Of a DNA stretch of 7,301 nucleotides, positions 1 through 6,384 are shown one piece after another (within the stretch, counting starts at the first letter, position 1; each line of letters begins with the position of its first letter). The DNA comes from JAVDCA01 sp036491235 (GTDB lineage Bacteria; Pseudomonadota; Alphaproteobacteria; Rhizobiales; Xanthobacteraceae). Below the pieces are notes generated by a model that saw only the letters and a list, made by a program, of their open reading frames with translations, was not told where the DNA came from and made no database searches. The stretch is taken from contig DASXCK010000458.1 of NCBI GenBank assembly GCA_036491235.1, forward strand, positions 1-7,301, in the 5' to 3' direction. Both the position numbers and the translations under genes were made by a program.

Positions 1-310
1 GGCGGGGCTCGAGGCCAAGATCGTCGGCACCGACCTCACGACCTTCATCAAGCGCGCCGAGCTTGCCCGCGACCGCTCCGAGCAGCGGCCCGAGCGCTTC
101 GCGGTCGGCCAGAAGGTCGATGGCCGCGTCACCCAGTTCGATCGCCGCACCCACAAGGTGCAGGTGTCGATCAAGGCGCTCGAGGTCGCCGAGGAAAAGG
201 AGGCCATTGCTCAGTACGGCTCCTCCGATTCGGGGGCCACGCTCGGCGATATTCTCGGCACGGCGCTCAAGCGTGCCACCGAGAAGCCTGGCGAGAAGAA
301 GGAAGACTGA
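1..310 (+). CDS. rpsA: 30S ribosomal protein S1, C-terminal part (5' end outside window)
   Basis: Ribosomal protein S1 binds mRNA on the 30S subunit and helps initiate translation on structured or weak-Shine-Dalgarno messages. The open frame starts before the window; whole codons begin at base 2 and TGA is at 308-310, leaving about 102 residues. The visible part holds the end of one S1 (OB-fold) RNA-binding repeat: a typical repeat start (VGQKVDGRVTQFDRRTHKVQVSIKAL is split here as VGQKVDGRVTQFD then HKVQVSIKAL). It is followed by EVAEEKEAIAQYGSSDSGA and a lysine-rich tail ending GEKKED, the usual tail of alphaproteobacterial S1. It is the most upstream gene here, with sppA after a 194-base gap, an order common in Rhizobiales. 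Identification is by motif recognition; only the truncation limits it. Confidence 0.95.
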   Translation, partial: AGLEAKIVGTDLTTFIKRAELARDRSEQRPERFAVGQKVDGRVTQFDRRTHKVQVSIKALEVAEEKEAIAQYGSSDSGATLGDILGTALKRATEKPGEKKED

Positions 311-349
311 GCACTTCAGCCATAGCCGCCGCGAGGCGATCAAATCCTG

Positions 350-379
350 CATCATGCCCGGCCTAGGCCGGGCATGATG
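350..379. repeat. Perfect 30-bp palindrome after rpsA, candidate transcription terminator or repeat half-element
   Basis: Bases 350-379 read the same on both strands. The half-site is CATCATGCCCGGCCT and the centre is CCTAGG. As RNA it can form a 13-bp GC-rich stem closed by a CUAG loop, 39 bases after the rpsA stop. No U-run follows (the next bases are ACGTTTAG), so it is not a textbook intrinsic terminator. Position and stability still fit an rpsA 3'-end structure. The half-site CATGCCCGG is shared with the dispersed element between trpA and accD, so it may be a relative of that repeat family. Nothing else is recognised in the rest of the 311-504 gap. Confidence 0.7.
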
Positions 380-504
380 ACGTTTAGTCCCGTCATTCCG
401 CTTTCATTTGCCACAATTGCGGCGCGTTGCTGCGTGCCATTGACCCTGATTTCCCCGCACGGCACCCTCCCCGCGAATCGGACCCCGGAGCCTGAGGTTC
501 ACCC

Positions 505-1485
505 ATGTCGCTCGATGCGGATTTCATCGTTGATCGCCGCCGCATGCGGCGCAAACTCACGTTCTGGCGCGTCGTCGCCGTCCTGGTGGCGATCATTGCG
601 ATCATCGCGGTGGCGGGGACGTTCGGCCGCGACGGCTTCTCCGAGGTCGGCGCCGGGCAGATCGCCCGCGTCAGCATCACCGGGCTGATCCGCAACGATC
701 GCGACCGCGTCGAGGCCCTCACCCGCCTTTCCAAGGCGAGCTACGTGCGCGCCGTCGTCATCCATATCGACAGCCCGGGCGGGACCACGGCGGGCTCGCA
801 GCAGCTGCATGACGCGCTGCGCGTCGTTGCCGGCAAGAAGCCGACCGTGGTGGTGGTCGACGGGCTCGCGGCCTCGGGCGGCTACATCGCGGCCATGGCG
901 TCCGACCACATCATCGCCGAGGACACCTCGCTGGTCGGCTCGATCGGCGTACTCTTCCAGTATCCGAACTTCGCCGACCTGCTCAAAACCGTCGGCGTGA
1001 AGGTCGAGACCGTGCGCTCGACCCCGCTCAAGGCCGCGCCGAACGGCTTTGAGCCGACGAGTCCGGAGGCGACCGCCGCGCTCGACGCGATCGTCAAGGA
1101 TTCCTACGCCTGGTTTCGCGGCATGGTGCAGGATCGCCGCAAGCTCACGGGCGACCAGCTCGAGAAGGTCGCCGACGGGCGGGTGTTTACCGGCCGCCAG
1201 GCGATCGGCCTCAAGCTGATCGACCAGATCGGGGACGAGGAGACCGCAATCGACTGGCTCGCCAAGAACAAGGGCATCGATGCCAAGCTGCCGGTCCACG
1301 ACTGGCGCCTGGAGCCGCGCCTGTCCGAGCTGCCTTTTCTGCATGCCGGCGTCGTCGCGGCGCTCGACGCGGCCGGGCTGCGCGGGCTCGCCCGCCGGTT
1401 TGCCGACGCGGGCGCCGTACGCGGGGTGGAAAGCCTGAACCTTGACGGTCTATTGGCGCTTTGGCACCCTTCGGGTGCGAACTAG
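505..1485 (+). CDS. sppA: Signal peptide peptidase SppA, short form, S49 family
   Basis: This is a membrane-anchored serine protease that degrades signal peptides left in the membrane after secretion. The 326 residues match the short SppA form (about 300-335 aa). A basic N-terminus (RRRMRRK, 11-17) precedes one transmembrane helix at about 19-39, placing the protease domain in the periplasm. The conserved HIDSPGG is at 87-93. The nucleophile is Ser124 in AASGGY and the general base is Lys176 in STPLK. Their 52-residue spacing equals that of Bacillus subtilis SppA (Ser147/Lys199, from knowledge). DGRVFTGRQA at 224-233 is also typical. The ATG at 505 has GAGG at 494-497, seven bases upstream. 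The stop lies at the edge of a palindromic repeat. Place between rpsA and ihfB is the familiar one in Rhizobiales. Confidence 0.95.
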   Translation: MSLDADFIVDRRRMRRKLTFWRVVAVLVAIIAIIAVAGTFGRDGFSEVGAGQIARVSITGLIRNDRDRVEALTRLSKASYVRAVVIHIDSPGGTTAGSQQLHDALRVVAGKKPTVVVVDGLAASGGYIAAMASDHIIAEDTSLVGSIGVLFQYPNFADLLKTVGVKVETVRSTPLKAAPNGFEPTSPEATAALDAIVKDSYAWFRGMVQDRRKLTGDQLEKVADGRVFTGRQAIGLKLIDQIGDEETAIDWLAKNKGIDAKLPVHDWRLEPRLSELPFLHAGVVAALDAAGLRGLARRFADAGAVRGVESLNLDGLLALWHPSGAN

Positions 1486-1533
1486 AGCACCATCCCGAAA
1501 AGGGTCTACTGGTTTTCGGACGAGGTCGTGCTC
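1485..1533. repeat. Dispersed palindromic repeat overlapping the sppA stop codon
   Basis: This is an imperfect inverted repeat. Outer arms are GAGCAC (1485-1490) and GTGCTC (1528-1533); inner arms are CCGAAAA (1495-1501) and TTTTCGG (1513-1519), around an 11-base loop. It resembles a widespread Rhizobiales intergenic element of the form GAGCATGATCCCGAAAAG...TTTTCGG...CATGCTC, recognised from memory and not by search. Its first base is the last base of the sppA TAG. No T-run follows, so a terminator role is unsupported, although a stem at this position could mark the sppA mRNA end. A separate hairpin, GCACCC-ttc-GGGTGC, lies just upstream at 1464-1478 inside the last sppA codons. Confidence 0.75.
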
Positions 1534-1607
1534 AAACGGTTAGGCTATCCGTTGCGCAGTTCGCAGGCGTGCAGGATCATCCCGCACGGCCACGGAGGGG
1601 GCGGCCA

Positions 1608-1611
1608 GAGG
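1608..1611 (+). promoter_or_regulatory. Ribosome binding site that fixes the ihfB start
   Basis: GAGG lies eight bases before the ATG at 1620. The frame stays open upstream to an ATG at 1461, but that stretch overlaps sppA and the palindromic repeat and has no IHF similarity. This site supports the short, family-length start. Confidence 0.75.
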
Positions 1612-1619
1612 CGGCACAC

Positions 1620-1913
1620 ATGATCAAGTCGGAGCTCGTCCAGCGGATCTCGGAGCAGAATCCGCATCTCTATCAGCGGGACGTCGAGAACATCGTCAAC
1701 GCGATCCTGGGCGAGATCATCGCCGCCATGGCGCGCGGCGATCGCGTCGAGTTGCGCGGATTCGGCGCCTTCTCGGTCAAGAATCGCCCGGCACGTACGG
1801 GGCGCAATCCGCGCACCGGCGCGCACGTGTCGGTCGATCAGAAATACGTGCCGTTCTTCAAGACCGGCAAGGAAATGCGCGAGCGCCTGAACCGGGGCAG
1901 CGAGCCGGCCTGA
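1620..1913 (+). CDS. ihfB: Integration host factor subunit beta
   Basis: IHF-beta pairs with IHF-alpha (encoded elsewhere) to bind specific DNA sites and bend them sharply in recombination, replication and transcription control. The 97-residue product aligns end to end with E. coli IHF-beta (94 aa). It opens MIKSELVQRI and carries RVELRGFGAFSV at 42-53, the DNA-contacting arm RTGRNPRTG at 59-67, and KYVPFFKTGKEMRERL at 75-90. Pro64 matches the beta-subunit proline that intercalates into DNA. The KSEL start and ELRGFG segment fit beta better than alpha or HU. The start at 1620 gives the normal N-terminus and has GAGG upstream; the longer open frame from 1461 would add 53 unrelated residues. 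A 134-base gap with a repeat separates it from sppA, so it probably has its own promoter, which I could not locate. Confidence 0.97.
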   Translation: MIKSELVQRISEQNPHLYQRDVENIVNAILGEIIAAMARGDRVELRGFGAFSVKNRPARTGRNPRTGAHVSVDQKYVPFFKTGKEMRERLNRGSEPA

Positions 1914-2054
1914 GTGGCTGCCGCGGCCCGCAAATTCGCGTAGTTGCAAGTCCGCGCGCAAGCTCGCGCGCTCAGCGCATGTTCAGGCGAATTGCACGGC
2001 GGTTCGCCGACAAGAACATGCGCAATGCGAAGTGAACCCGTTAAGCCCGCGATC

Positions 2055-2414
2055 ATGATCCGCAAGACTATCAGCTTCCTCATTCTGGTGCCGCTCGGCC
2101 TCGTGATCGTCGCCCTGGCGGTCGCGAATCGCCAGAGCGTCATGGTGTCGTTTGATCCGTTCAACACCGCGGCGCCCGCCGTCGTGCTGCATGCGCCGCT
2201 GTTCGTCCTGGTGTTCGTGCTGGTGATTGCCGGCGTGATCATCGGCGGCATCGCAGCCTGGCTCAAGCAGGGTAAGTGGCGGCGCGCCGCCCGGCGCACG
2301 GAGGCCGATCTGCGCGCCGCTCGCAACGAGAACGACCGGCTGCGCCGTGAGATCGCAGCGCGCGAGGCGGCGCTGCCGCCGCGCCCGCTGTCGCTGCGTC
2401 CGCCGGCGGCGTAG
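2055..2414 (+). CDS. lapA: LapA/DUF1049-family small inner-membrane protein
   Basis: This is a 119-residue protein with two transmembrane helices, at about 5-24 and 47-70, joined by a short loop containing ANRQSVMVSFDPF (24-36). That loop motif is the signature of the LapA/DUF1049 domain. A basic segment (KQGKWRRAARR, 71-81) precedes a charged, probably coiled-coil stretch (about 81-107) and a proline-rich tail. In E. coli, LapA works with LapB in controlling lipopolysaccharide synthesis through LpxC turnover. LapB is not in this window, so applying that role here is inference. I chose ATG 2055 because MIRKTISFLI is the usual family start. The frame is open to ATG 1944, and ATG 2025 is possible, but the extra residues look non-homologous. 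No clear Shine-Dalgarno is seen. The following gene starts seven bases after its stop. Confidence 0.82.
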   Translation: MIRKTISFLILVPLGLVIVALAVANRQSVMVSFDPFNTAAPAVVLHAPLFVLVFVLVIAGVIIGGIAAWLKQGKWRRAARRTEADLRAARNENDRLRREIAAREAALPPRPLSLRPPAA

Positions 2415-2421
2415 TCGATCC

Positions 2422-3417
2422 GTGACGGAAACACCCCCGCGCGTCGTCACCGCCGACGAAATCGCCGGGGCGCTGACCTATCCGGCACTGATCCAGACGT
2501 TGCACGCGGCCTTCACCAGCACCATCACGGCGCCGGTGCGCCACCATCACACGGTGCCTCAGCCCGGCCGCGACGCGACCTTGCTGCTGATGCCGGCGTG
2601 GAAGACGGACGGCCCCCCGGACGAGCGCTTTCTCGGCTGCAAGGTCGCCACCGTCTTCCCCGACAACGCGGCCACCGGACGTCCGTCCCTGCATGGCCAA
2701 TACCTGCTGATGTCGGGCGCGACCGGCGCACCGCTCGCGCTGATGGATGCGCGCATGCTCACGGCCTGGCGCACCGCCGCTGCCTCGGCGCTCGCCGCGA
2801 GCTTTCTTGCGCGCGAGAATGCCGAGCATCTCGTAATGATCGGGGCGGGGGCGCTCGCGCCGCATCTCGTGCGCGCCCACATGGCGGTGCGGCCGATCAA
2901 GCGCGTCACCTTGTGGAACCGGACACATGGGCACGCCGTATCGCTCGCCTTTGGGCTGGCGGTCACCGGCATTGAGGCGATGATCGCCGACGACCTCGAA
3001 GCCGCCGTCGCCGAGGCCGACATCGTCTCCTGCGCGACGCTCGCGACCGAGCCGATCGTGCGCGGCCAATGGCTCAAGCCGGGCACGCATGTCGACCTCG
3101 TCGGCGGCTTCACGCCAAAGATGCGCGAGGCCGACAACGATGCGGTCAAGCGCGCCCGCATCTTCGTCGACACGCGCGAAGGCGCGTTCAAGGAACCCGG
3201 CGACATCGTCATTCCGCTGCGCCGCGGCGTGATCACCCGCAAGGATATTCGTGGCGACCTGTTCGATCTTGCCCGCGGCAAGGTCAAGGGCCGCACGTCG
3301 GAGAAGCAGATCACACTGTTCAAGTCGGTCGGCAGCGCGATCGAGGACCTGGCGGCTGCGGTGCAGGTGTGGGCGGGGCTGAATAGGCCGAAAGAGGCCC
3401 CGGCTGGGTCCTTGTGA
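2422..3417 (+). CDS. Ornithine cyclodeaminase/mu-crystallin family protein, probable NAD(P)-dependent cyclic imine (ketimine) reductase
   Basis: Family enzymes use NAD(P)H either to cyclise ornithine to proline or to reduce ketimines and make or oxidise amino acids. At 331 residues it has family length. Visible landmarks: FLGCKVATVFPDN (70-82, Lys74 in the substrate-site position), TAWRTAAASALAA (114-126, Arg117), the Rossmann loop GAGALA (141-146), and TLFKSVGSAIEDL (298-310). Where Pseudomonas putida ornithine cyclodeaminase has its catalytic Asp228 in GGDCPGKTE, this protein reads GGFTPKMRE (228-236), with Phe instead. A true cyclodeaminase is therefore unlikely. The PDN...TLW pattern resembles LhpI-type pyrroline-2-carboxylate/piperideine-2-carboxylate reductases (from memory). 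The start is GTG 2422, seven bases after lapA; an ATG at 2347 would add an Arg-rich shadow of lapA. The exact substrate is unknown. Confidence 0.87.
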   Translation: MTETPPRVVTADEIAGALTYPALIQTLHAAFTSTITAPVRHHHTVPQPGRDATLLLMPAWKTDGPPDERFLGCKVATVFPDNAATGRPSLHGQYLLMSGATGAPLALMDARMLTAWRTAAASALAASFLARENAEHLVMIGAGALAPHLVRAHMAVRPIKRVTLWNRTHGHAVSLAFGLAVTGIEAMIADDLEAAVAEADIVSCATLATEPIVRGQWLKPGTHVDLVGGFTPKMREADNDAVKRARIFVDTREGAFKEPGDIVIPLRRGVITRKDIRGDLFDLARGKVKGRTSEKQITLFKSVGSAIEDLAAAVQVWAGLNRPKEAPAGSL

Positions 3418-3442
3418 TAGGATGCGCCCGCCCGCTATGACG

Positions 3443-3595
3443 GCGTCATCGCCCGTAAAGGCGGGCGACGTCGGATGGGTTGGGCGAAGCAAAACCCATC
3501 AGCTGAGCTGCAAAATCGCGATTTCGCGTGGATTGGCCGCCATAGGCGAGCGAAGGGACGCCGTTCTTCGAACGGCTGTGCGCGGGCAATGACGC
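3443..3595. repeat. Composite palindromic repeat element upstream of trpF
   Basis: Most of the 204-base gap is made of inverted repeats. The ends GCGTCATCGCCCG (3443-3455) and CGGGCAATGACGC (3583-3595) are complementary at 12 of 13 positions. Inside are four local palindromes: TCGCCCG/CGGGCGA (3449-3468, six-base loop), GATGGGTT/AACCCATC (3474-3500, loop containing GGGCGAAGC), AAATCGCGATTT (3513-3524, perfect), and GCCGTTC-ttc-GAACGGC (3560-3576). The GATGGGTT...AACCCATC and GCCGTTC...GAACGGC parts look like dispersed intergenic repeats of Bradyrhizobium-like genomes, recognised from memory. No T-run, trp leader peptide or tandem Trp codons are seen, so there is no sign of classical attenuation. 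Confidence 0.7.
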
Positions 3596-3621
3596 GGCAA
3601 GTTTGGGCCACCTGAGCTGAG

Positions 3622-4296
3622 ATGTCTCTGCTTGTCAAAATCTGCGGCCTTTCGACGGCGGACGCGCTCGACGTCGCGCTCGATGCCGGGGCCGACATGG
3701 TCGGATTCGTGTTCTTTCCGCCGTCGCCGCGCCATGTTGCGCTCGGGGCGGCGCGGCCGCTCGGCGTGCGCGTGCACGGTCGCGCGCAAAAAGTCGCGCT
3801 GACGGTCGACGCCACGGACGACGTGCTGGCGTCGATCGTCGAGGCGCTGGCGCCCGACCTGCTGCAGCTCCACGGCCGCGAGAGCCCGGAGCGCGTCGCC
3901 GCCGTCAAGGCGCGCTTCGGCCTGCCCATCATGAAGGCGTTGCCGATCGCGGGCCCGGAGGACTTGGCCCCCATTCGGACGTATCGCGGCGTCGCCGACC
4001 GGCTCCTGTTTGACGCCCGGGCGCCGCGTGCCGCGACCCGCCCGGGCGGGCTCGGCCAGGCGTTCGACTGGCATCTTTTGGAGAACCTTGACCCGGGCCT
4101 CGCCTTCATGCTCTCAGGCGGCCTCGATGCCGGCAACGCCGCCGAGGCGCTCCGCGTCACCCGCGCGCCCGGCGTCGATGTTTCCTCCGGCGTCGAGCGC
4201 GCGCCGGGCGAGAAGGATCCCGAAAAAATCCGCGCCTTCATCCGCGCCGCGCGCGCCGCAGCCAACGCGCTGGAACAAAAGATCGCGAGCGTATGA
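3622..4296 (+). CDS. trpF: Phosphoribosylanthranilate isomerase
   Basis: It catalyses the Amadori rearrangement of N-(5'-phosphoribosyl)anthranilate to CdRP, the third step of tryptophan synthesis from chorismate, in the cytoplasm. The 224-residue protein is a single TIM-barrel domain of about usual length. VKICGL at 5-10 carries Cys8, the catalytic base position, and LLFDA at 128-132 carries Asp131, the catalytic acid position. DLLQLHG (79-85), the phosphate-binding SGGLDAGN (165-172) and DVSSGVE (186-192) are all present. ATG 3622 gives the normal N-terminus; only a weak GAGCTGAG precedes it. A repeat-filled gap lies upstream. The stop overlaps the trpB start as ATGA (4293-4296), indicating one transcript and translational coupling. 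This is a stand-alone TrpF, not the TrpC-F fusion of enterobacteria. Confidence 0.97.
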   Translation: MSLLVKICGLSTADALDVALDAGADMVGFVFFPPSPRHVALGAARPLGVRVHGRAQKVALTVDATDDVLASIVEALAPDLLQLHGRESPERVAAVKARFGLPIMKALPIAGPEDLAPIRTYRGVADRLLFDARAPRAATRPGGLGQAFDWHLLENLDPGLAFMLSGGLDAGNAAEALRVTRAPGVDVSSGVERAPGEKDPEKIRAFIRAARAAANALEQKIASV

Positions 4297-5525
4297 CCGT
4301 CCAGCAGCCCAATTCGTTTCGCACCGGCCCTGACGAGCGCGGTCATTTCGGCATCTACGGCGGCCGCTTCGTCGCCGAGACGCTGATGCCGCTGATCCTC
4401 GAGCTGGAGCGCGCCTACGCGGCGGCCAAGGCCGATCCGGATTTCCAGAAGGAGATGGATGGTTACCTCGCCACCTATGTGGGGCGTCCGTCGCCGCTCT
4501 ATTTCGCCGAGCGGCTCACCGCCCATTGCGGCGGCGCGAAGATCTACTTCAAGCGCGAGGAGCTCAACCACACCGGCGCGCACAAGGTGAACAACGTGCT
4601 CGGCCAGATCATGCTGGCAAAGCGCATGGGCAAGACGCGCATCATCGCCGAGACCGGCGCCGGCATGCACGGCGTCGCGACCGCGACGCTGTGCGCCAAG
4701 TTCGGCCTGCCCTGTGTCGTCTACATGGGCGCGGTCGACGTCGAGCGGCAGAAGCCGAACGTGCTTCGCATGAAGATGCTGGGCGCGGAGGTGCGCGGCG
4801 TGACGTCGGGCTCGCGCACGCTCAAGGACGCGATGAACGAGGCGCTGCGCGACTGGGTCACCAACGTCACCGACACCTTCTACTGCATCGGCACGGTCGC
4901 GGGCCCGCATCCCTATCCCGCGATGGTACGCGACTTCCAGTCGATCATCGGCCGCGAGACGCGCGAGCAGATGCAAAAGGCCGAAGGTCGTCTTCCCGAC
5001 TCGCTCGTCGCCTGCATCGGCGGCGGCTCGAACGCCATGGGTCTGTTTCATCCCTTCCTCGATGACCGCGCGATCGAGATCTTTGGCGTCGAGGCGGCCG
5101 GCCACGGCATCATGAGCGGCAAGCATGCGGCGTCGATCGCCGGCGGCAAGCCCGGCGTGCTGCACGGCAACCGCACTTATTTGTTGATGGACCCTGACGG
5201 CCAGATCGAGGAGGCGCATTCGATCTCGGCCGGCCTCGACTATCCGGGCATCGGCCCCGAGCACGCCTGGCTCAACGACATGGGGCGCGTGCAATTCCTC
5301 TCCGCCACCGACGACGAGGCGGTCGCCGCCTTCCAGCTGTGCAGCAAGCTCGAGGGCATCATTCCGGCGCTCGAGCCCGCGCACGCGCTCGCGCGTGTGT
5401 TCGATCTCGCGCCGAGGAAGCCGAAGGATCACCTGATGGTGGTCAATCTCTCCGGCCGTGGCGACAAGGACCTCGCCTCCGTCGAGGCGTTCCTGGAAAG
5501 CAAGACGCCGGGAAAAACGAAATGA
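4293..5525 (+). CDS. trpB: Tryptophan synthase beta chain
   Basis: It condenses indole, channelled from TrpA, with L-serine to give L-tryptophan, using pyridoxal phosphate in the alpha2beta2 complex. The 410 residues match the standard TrpB1 length. Lys98 in HTGAHKVNN forms the PLP Schiff base. Glu120 in AETGAG is the catalytic acid; its 22-residue spacing from Lys98 equals that of Salmonella Lys87/Glu109. GGGSNA (243-248) holds the PLP phosphate, and NLSGRGDKD (385-393) is the usual C-terminal signature. The substrate-carboxylate loop reads TGAGMHG, with Met125 where the Salmonella enzyme has Gln114. The start at 4293 overlaps the trpF stop by four bases, and the stop overlaps the trpA start in the same way, which helps keep the subunits in step. 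Confidence 0.99.
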   Translation: MTVQQPNSFRTGPDERGHFGIYGGRFVAETLMPLILELERAYAAAKADPDFQKEMDGYLATYVGRPSPLYFAERLTAHCGGAKIYFKREELNHTGAHKVNNVLGQIMLAKRMGKTRIIAETGAGMHGVATATLCAKFGLPCVVYMGAVDVERQKPNVLRMKMLGAEVRGVTSGSRTLKDAMNEALRDWVTNVTDTFYCIGTVAGPHPYPAMVRDFQSIIGRETREQMQKAEGRLPDSLVACIGGGSNAMGLFHPFLDDRAIEIFGVEAAGHGIMSGKHAASIAGGKPGVLHGNRTYLLMDPDGQIEEAHSISAGLDYPGIGPEHAWLNDMGRVQFLSATDDEAVAAFQLCSKLEGIIPALEPAHALARVFDLAPRKPKDHLMVVNLSGRGDKDLASVEAFLESKTPGKTK

Positions 5526-6361
5526 CGACGCGCATCGACCGCCGCTTCGCGGCCCTCAAGAAGCAAGGCCGCGCCGCGCTCGTGACTTTCACGATGGCGG
5601 GCGATCCCGACCACGAGACCTCGCTCGCCATCGCCAAGGCGCTGCCGGCGGCCGGCGCCGACCTGATCGAGCTCGGTATGCCGTTCACGGACCCGATGGC
5701 GGACGGTCCGGCGATCCAGGCGGCCGGCGTGCGCGCGCTGGCGGCGGGCGCGCGCATGACAAAGACGCTCGCGCTGGTGCGTGCCTTCCGTGAGGGCGAC
5801 GACGAAACGCCGATCGTACTGATGGGCTACTACAATCCAATCTACATCTATGGCGTCGATGAATTCCTCACCGACGCCAGGGCGGCGGGCGTCGACGGCC
5901 TCATCGTGGTCGACCTTCCGCCCGAGGAGGACGAGGAGTTGTGCCTGCCCGCGCTCAAGGCCGGTCTCAACTTCATCCGCCTCGCAACGCCGACGACGGA
6001 CGACAAGCGCCTGCCGGCCGTGCTCGCGAACACCTCGGGCTTCGTCTACTACGTCTCGGTCGCCGGCATCACGGGTTCGGCCGCGCCCGACCCGAAGCGC
6101 GTGACCGAGGCGGTCGCACGCATCAAGCGCCATACGGCGCTGCCGGTCGCGGTCGGCTTCGGCGTGCGAACCGCGCAGTCCGCTGCCGCGATTGCGCGCG
6201 GTGCCGACGGCGTCGTGGTCGGCTCGGCGCTGGTCGATGCGGTCAAGGGCACGCTCGATGCGGACGGCAAGGCGATGCCGCGCACCGTCAAGGCCGTGAC
6301 CGATCTCGTGGCCGAGCTCGCCGCCGGCGTCCGTAGCGCCGGCCGGGTCGCAGCGGAGTAG
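5522..6361 (+). CDS. trpA: Tryptophan synthase alpha chain
   Basis: It cleaves indole-3-glycerol phosphate to indole and glyceraldehyde-3-phosphate, passing indole through the tunnel to TrpB. The 279-residue TIM-barrel is full length. Glu50 and Asp61 in ELGMPFTDPMADGP (50-63) match the catalytic pair Glu49/Asp60 of Salmonella, with the same 11-residue spacing. MGYYNPI (near 101-107), the VVDLPPEE segment, YYVSVAGITG and the phosphate-binding GFGVRT are all readable further on. The ATG at 5522 overlaps the trpB TGA (ATGA, 5522-5525). The frame is open further upstream inside trpB, but that part is a shadow. It ends the trp cluster; a large inverted repeat and then accD follow, so an operon boundary after trpA is possible. 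Confidence 0.99.
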   Translation: MTTRIDRRFAALKKQGRAALVTFTMAGDPDHETSLAIAKALPAAGADLIELGMPFTDPMADGPAIQAAGVRALAAGARMTKTLALVRAFREGDDETPIVLMGYYNPIYIYGVDEFLTDARAAGVDGLIVVDLPPEEDEELCLPALKAGLNFIRLATPTTDDKRLPAVLANTSGFVYYVSVAGITGSAAPDPKRVTEAVARIKRHTALPVAVGFGVRTAQSAAAIARGADGVVVGSALVDAVKGTLDADGKAMPRTVKAVTDLVAELAAGVRSAGRVAAE

Positions 6362-6384
6362 GCAAAGGCCTATATACACTCATG

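Noticed and set aside
440..468. TTGACC at 440-445 as a -35 box for sppA
   Set aside because: The matching -10 position reads CACCCT, which is not promoter-like.
499..1344. Minus-strand open frame opposite sppA
   Set aside because: sppA has intact catalytic motifs and normal codon use; the opposite strand product is low complexity.
1461..1619. N-terminal extension of ihfB by 53 codons
   Set aside because: It overlaps the sppA end and the repeat, has no IHF similarity, and the ATG at 1620 has its own ribosome binding site.
1954..1971. GCGCGC-aagctc-GCGCGC hairpin after ihfB as a terminator
   Set aside because: The stem is only six pairs, no T-run follows, and alternating GC is expected by chance in this DNA.
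2263..3492. Minus-strand open frame (409 codons) opposite the cyclodeaminase-family gene
   Set aside because: Antisense shadow of a well-supported gene, with an Arg/His/Gly-rich product lacking any family motif.
3418..3621. trp attenuator or leader peptide before trpF
   Set aside because: No short open frame with consecutive Trp codons and no terminator with a T-run is visible.
3435..5432. Very long minus-strand open frame (665 codons) opposite trpF and trpB
   Set aside because: It mirrors the codon structure of two clearly identified genes in GC-rich DNA, has low-complexity Arg/Ala-rich composition, and shows no recognisable domain.
6371..6376. TATATA as a -10 box for accD
   Set aside because: The expected -35 position reads TCGCAG, a poor match, and the box lies upstream of the long repeat; not enough to call a promoter.
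5429..6379. Minus-strand open frame opposite trpA
   Set aside because: Antisense shadow of a full-length trpA.
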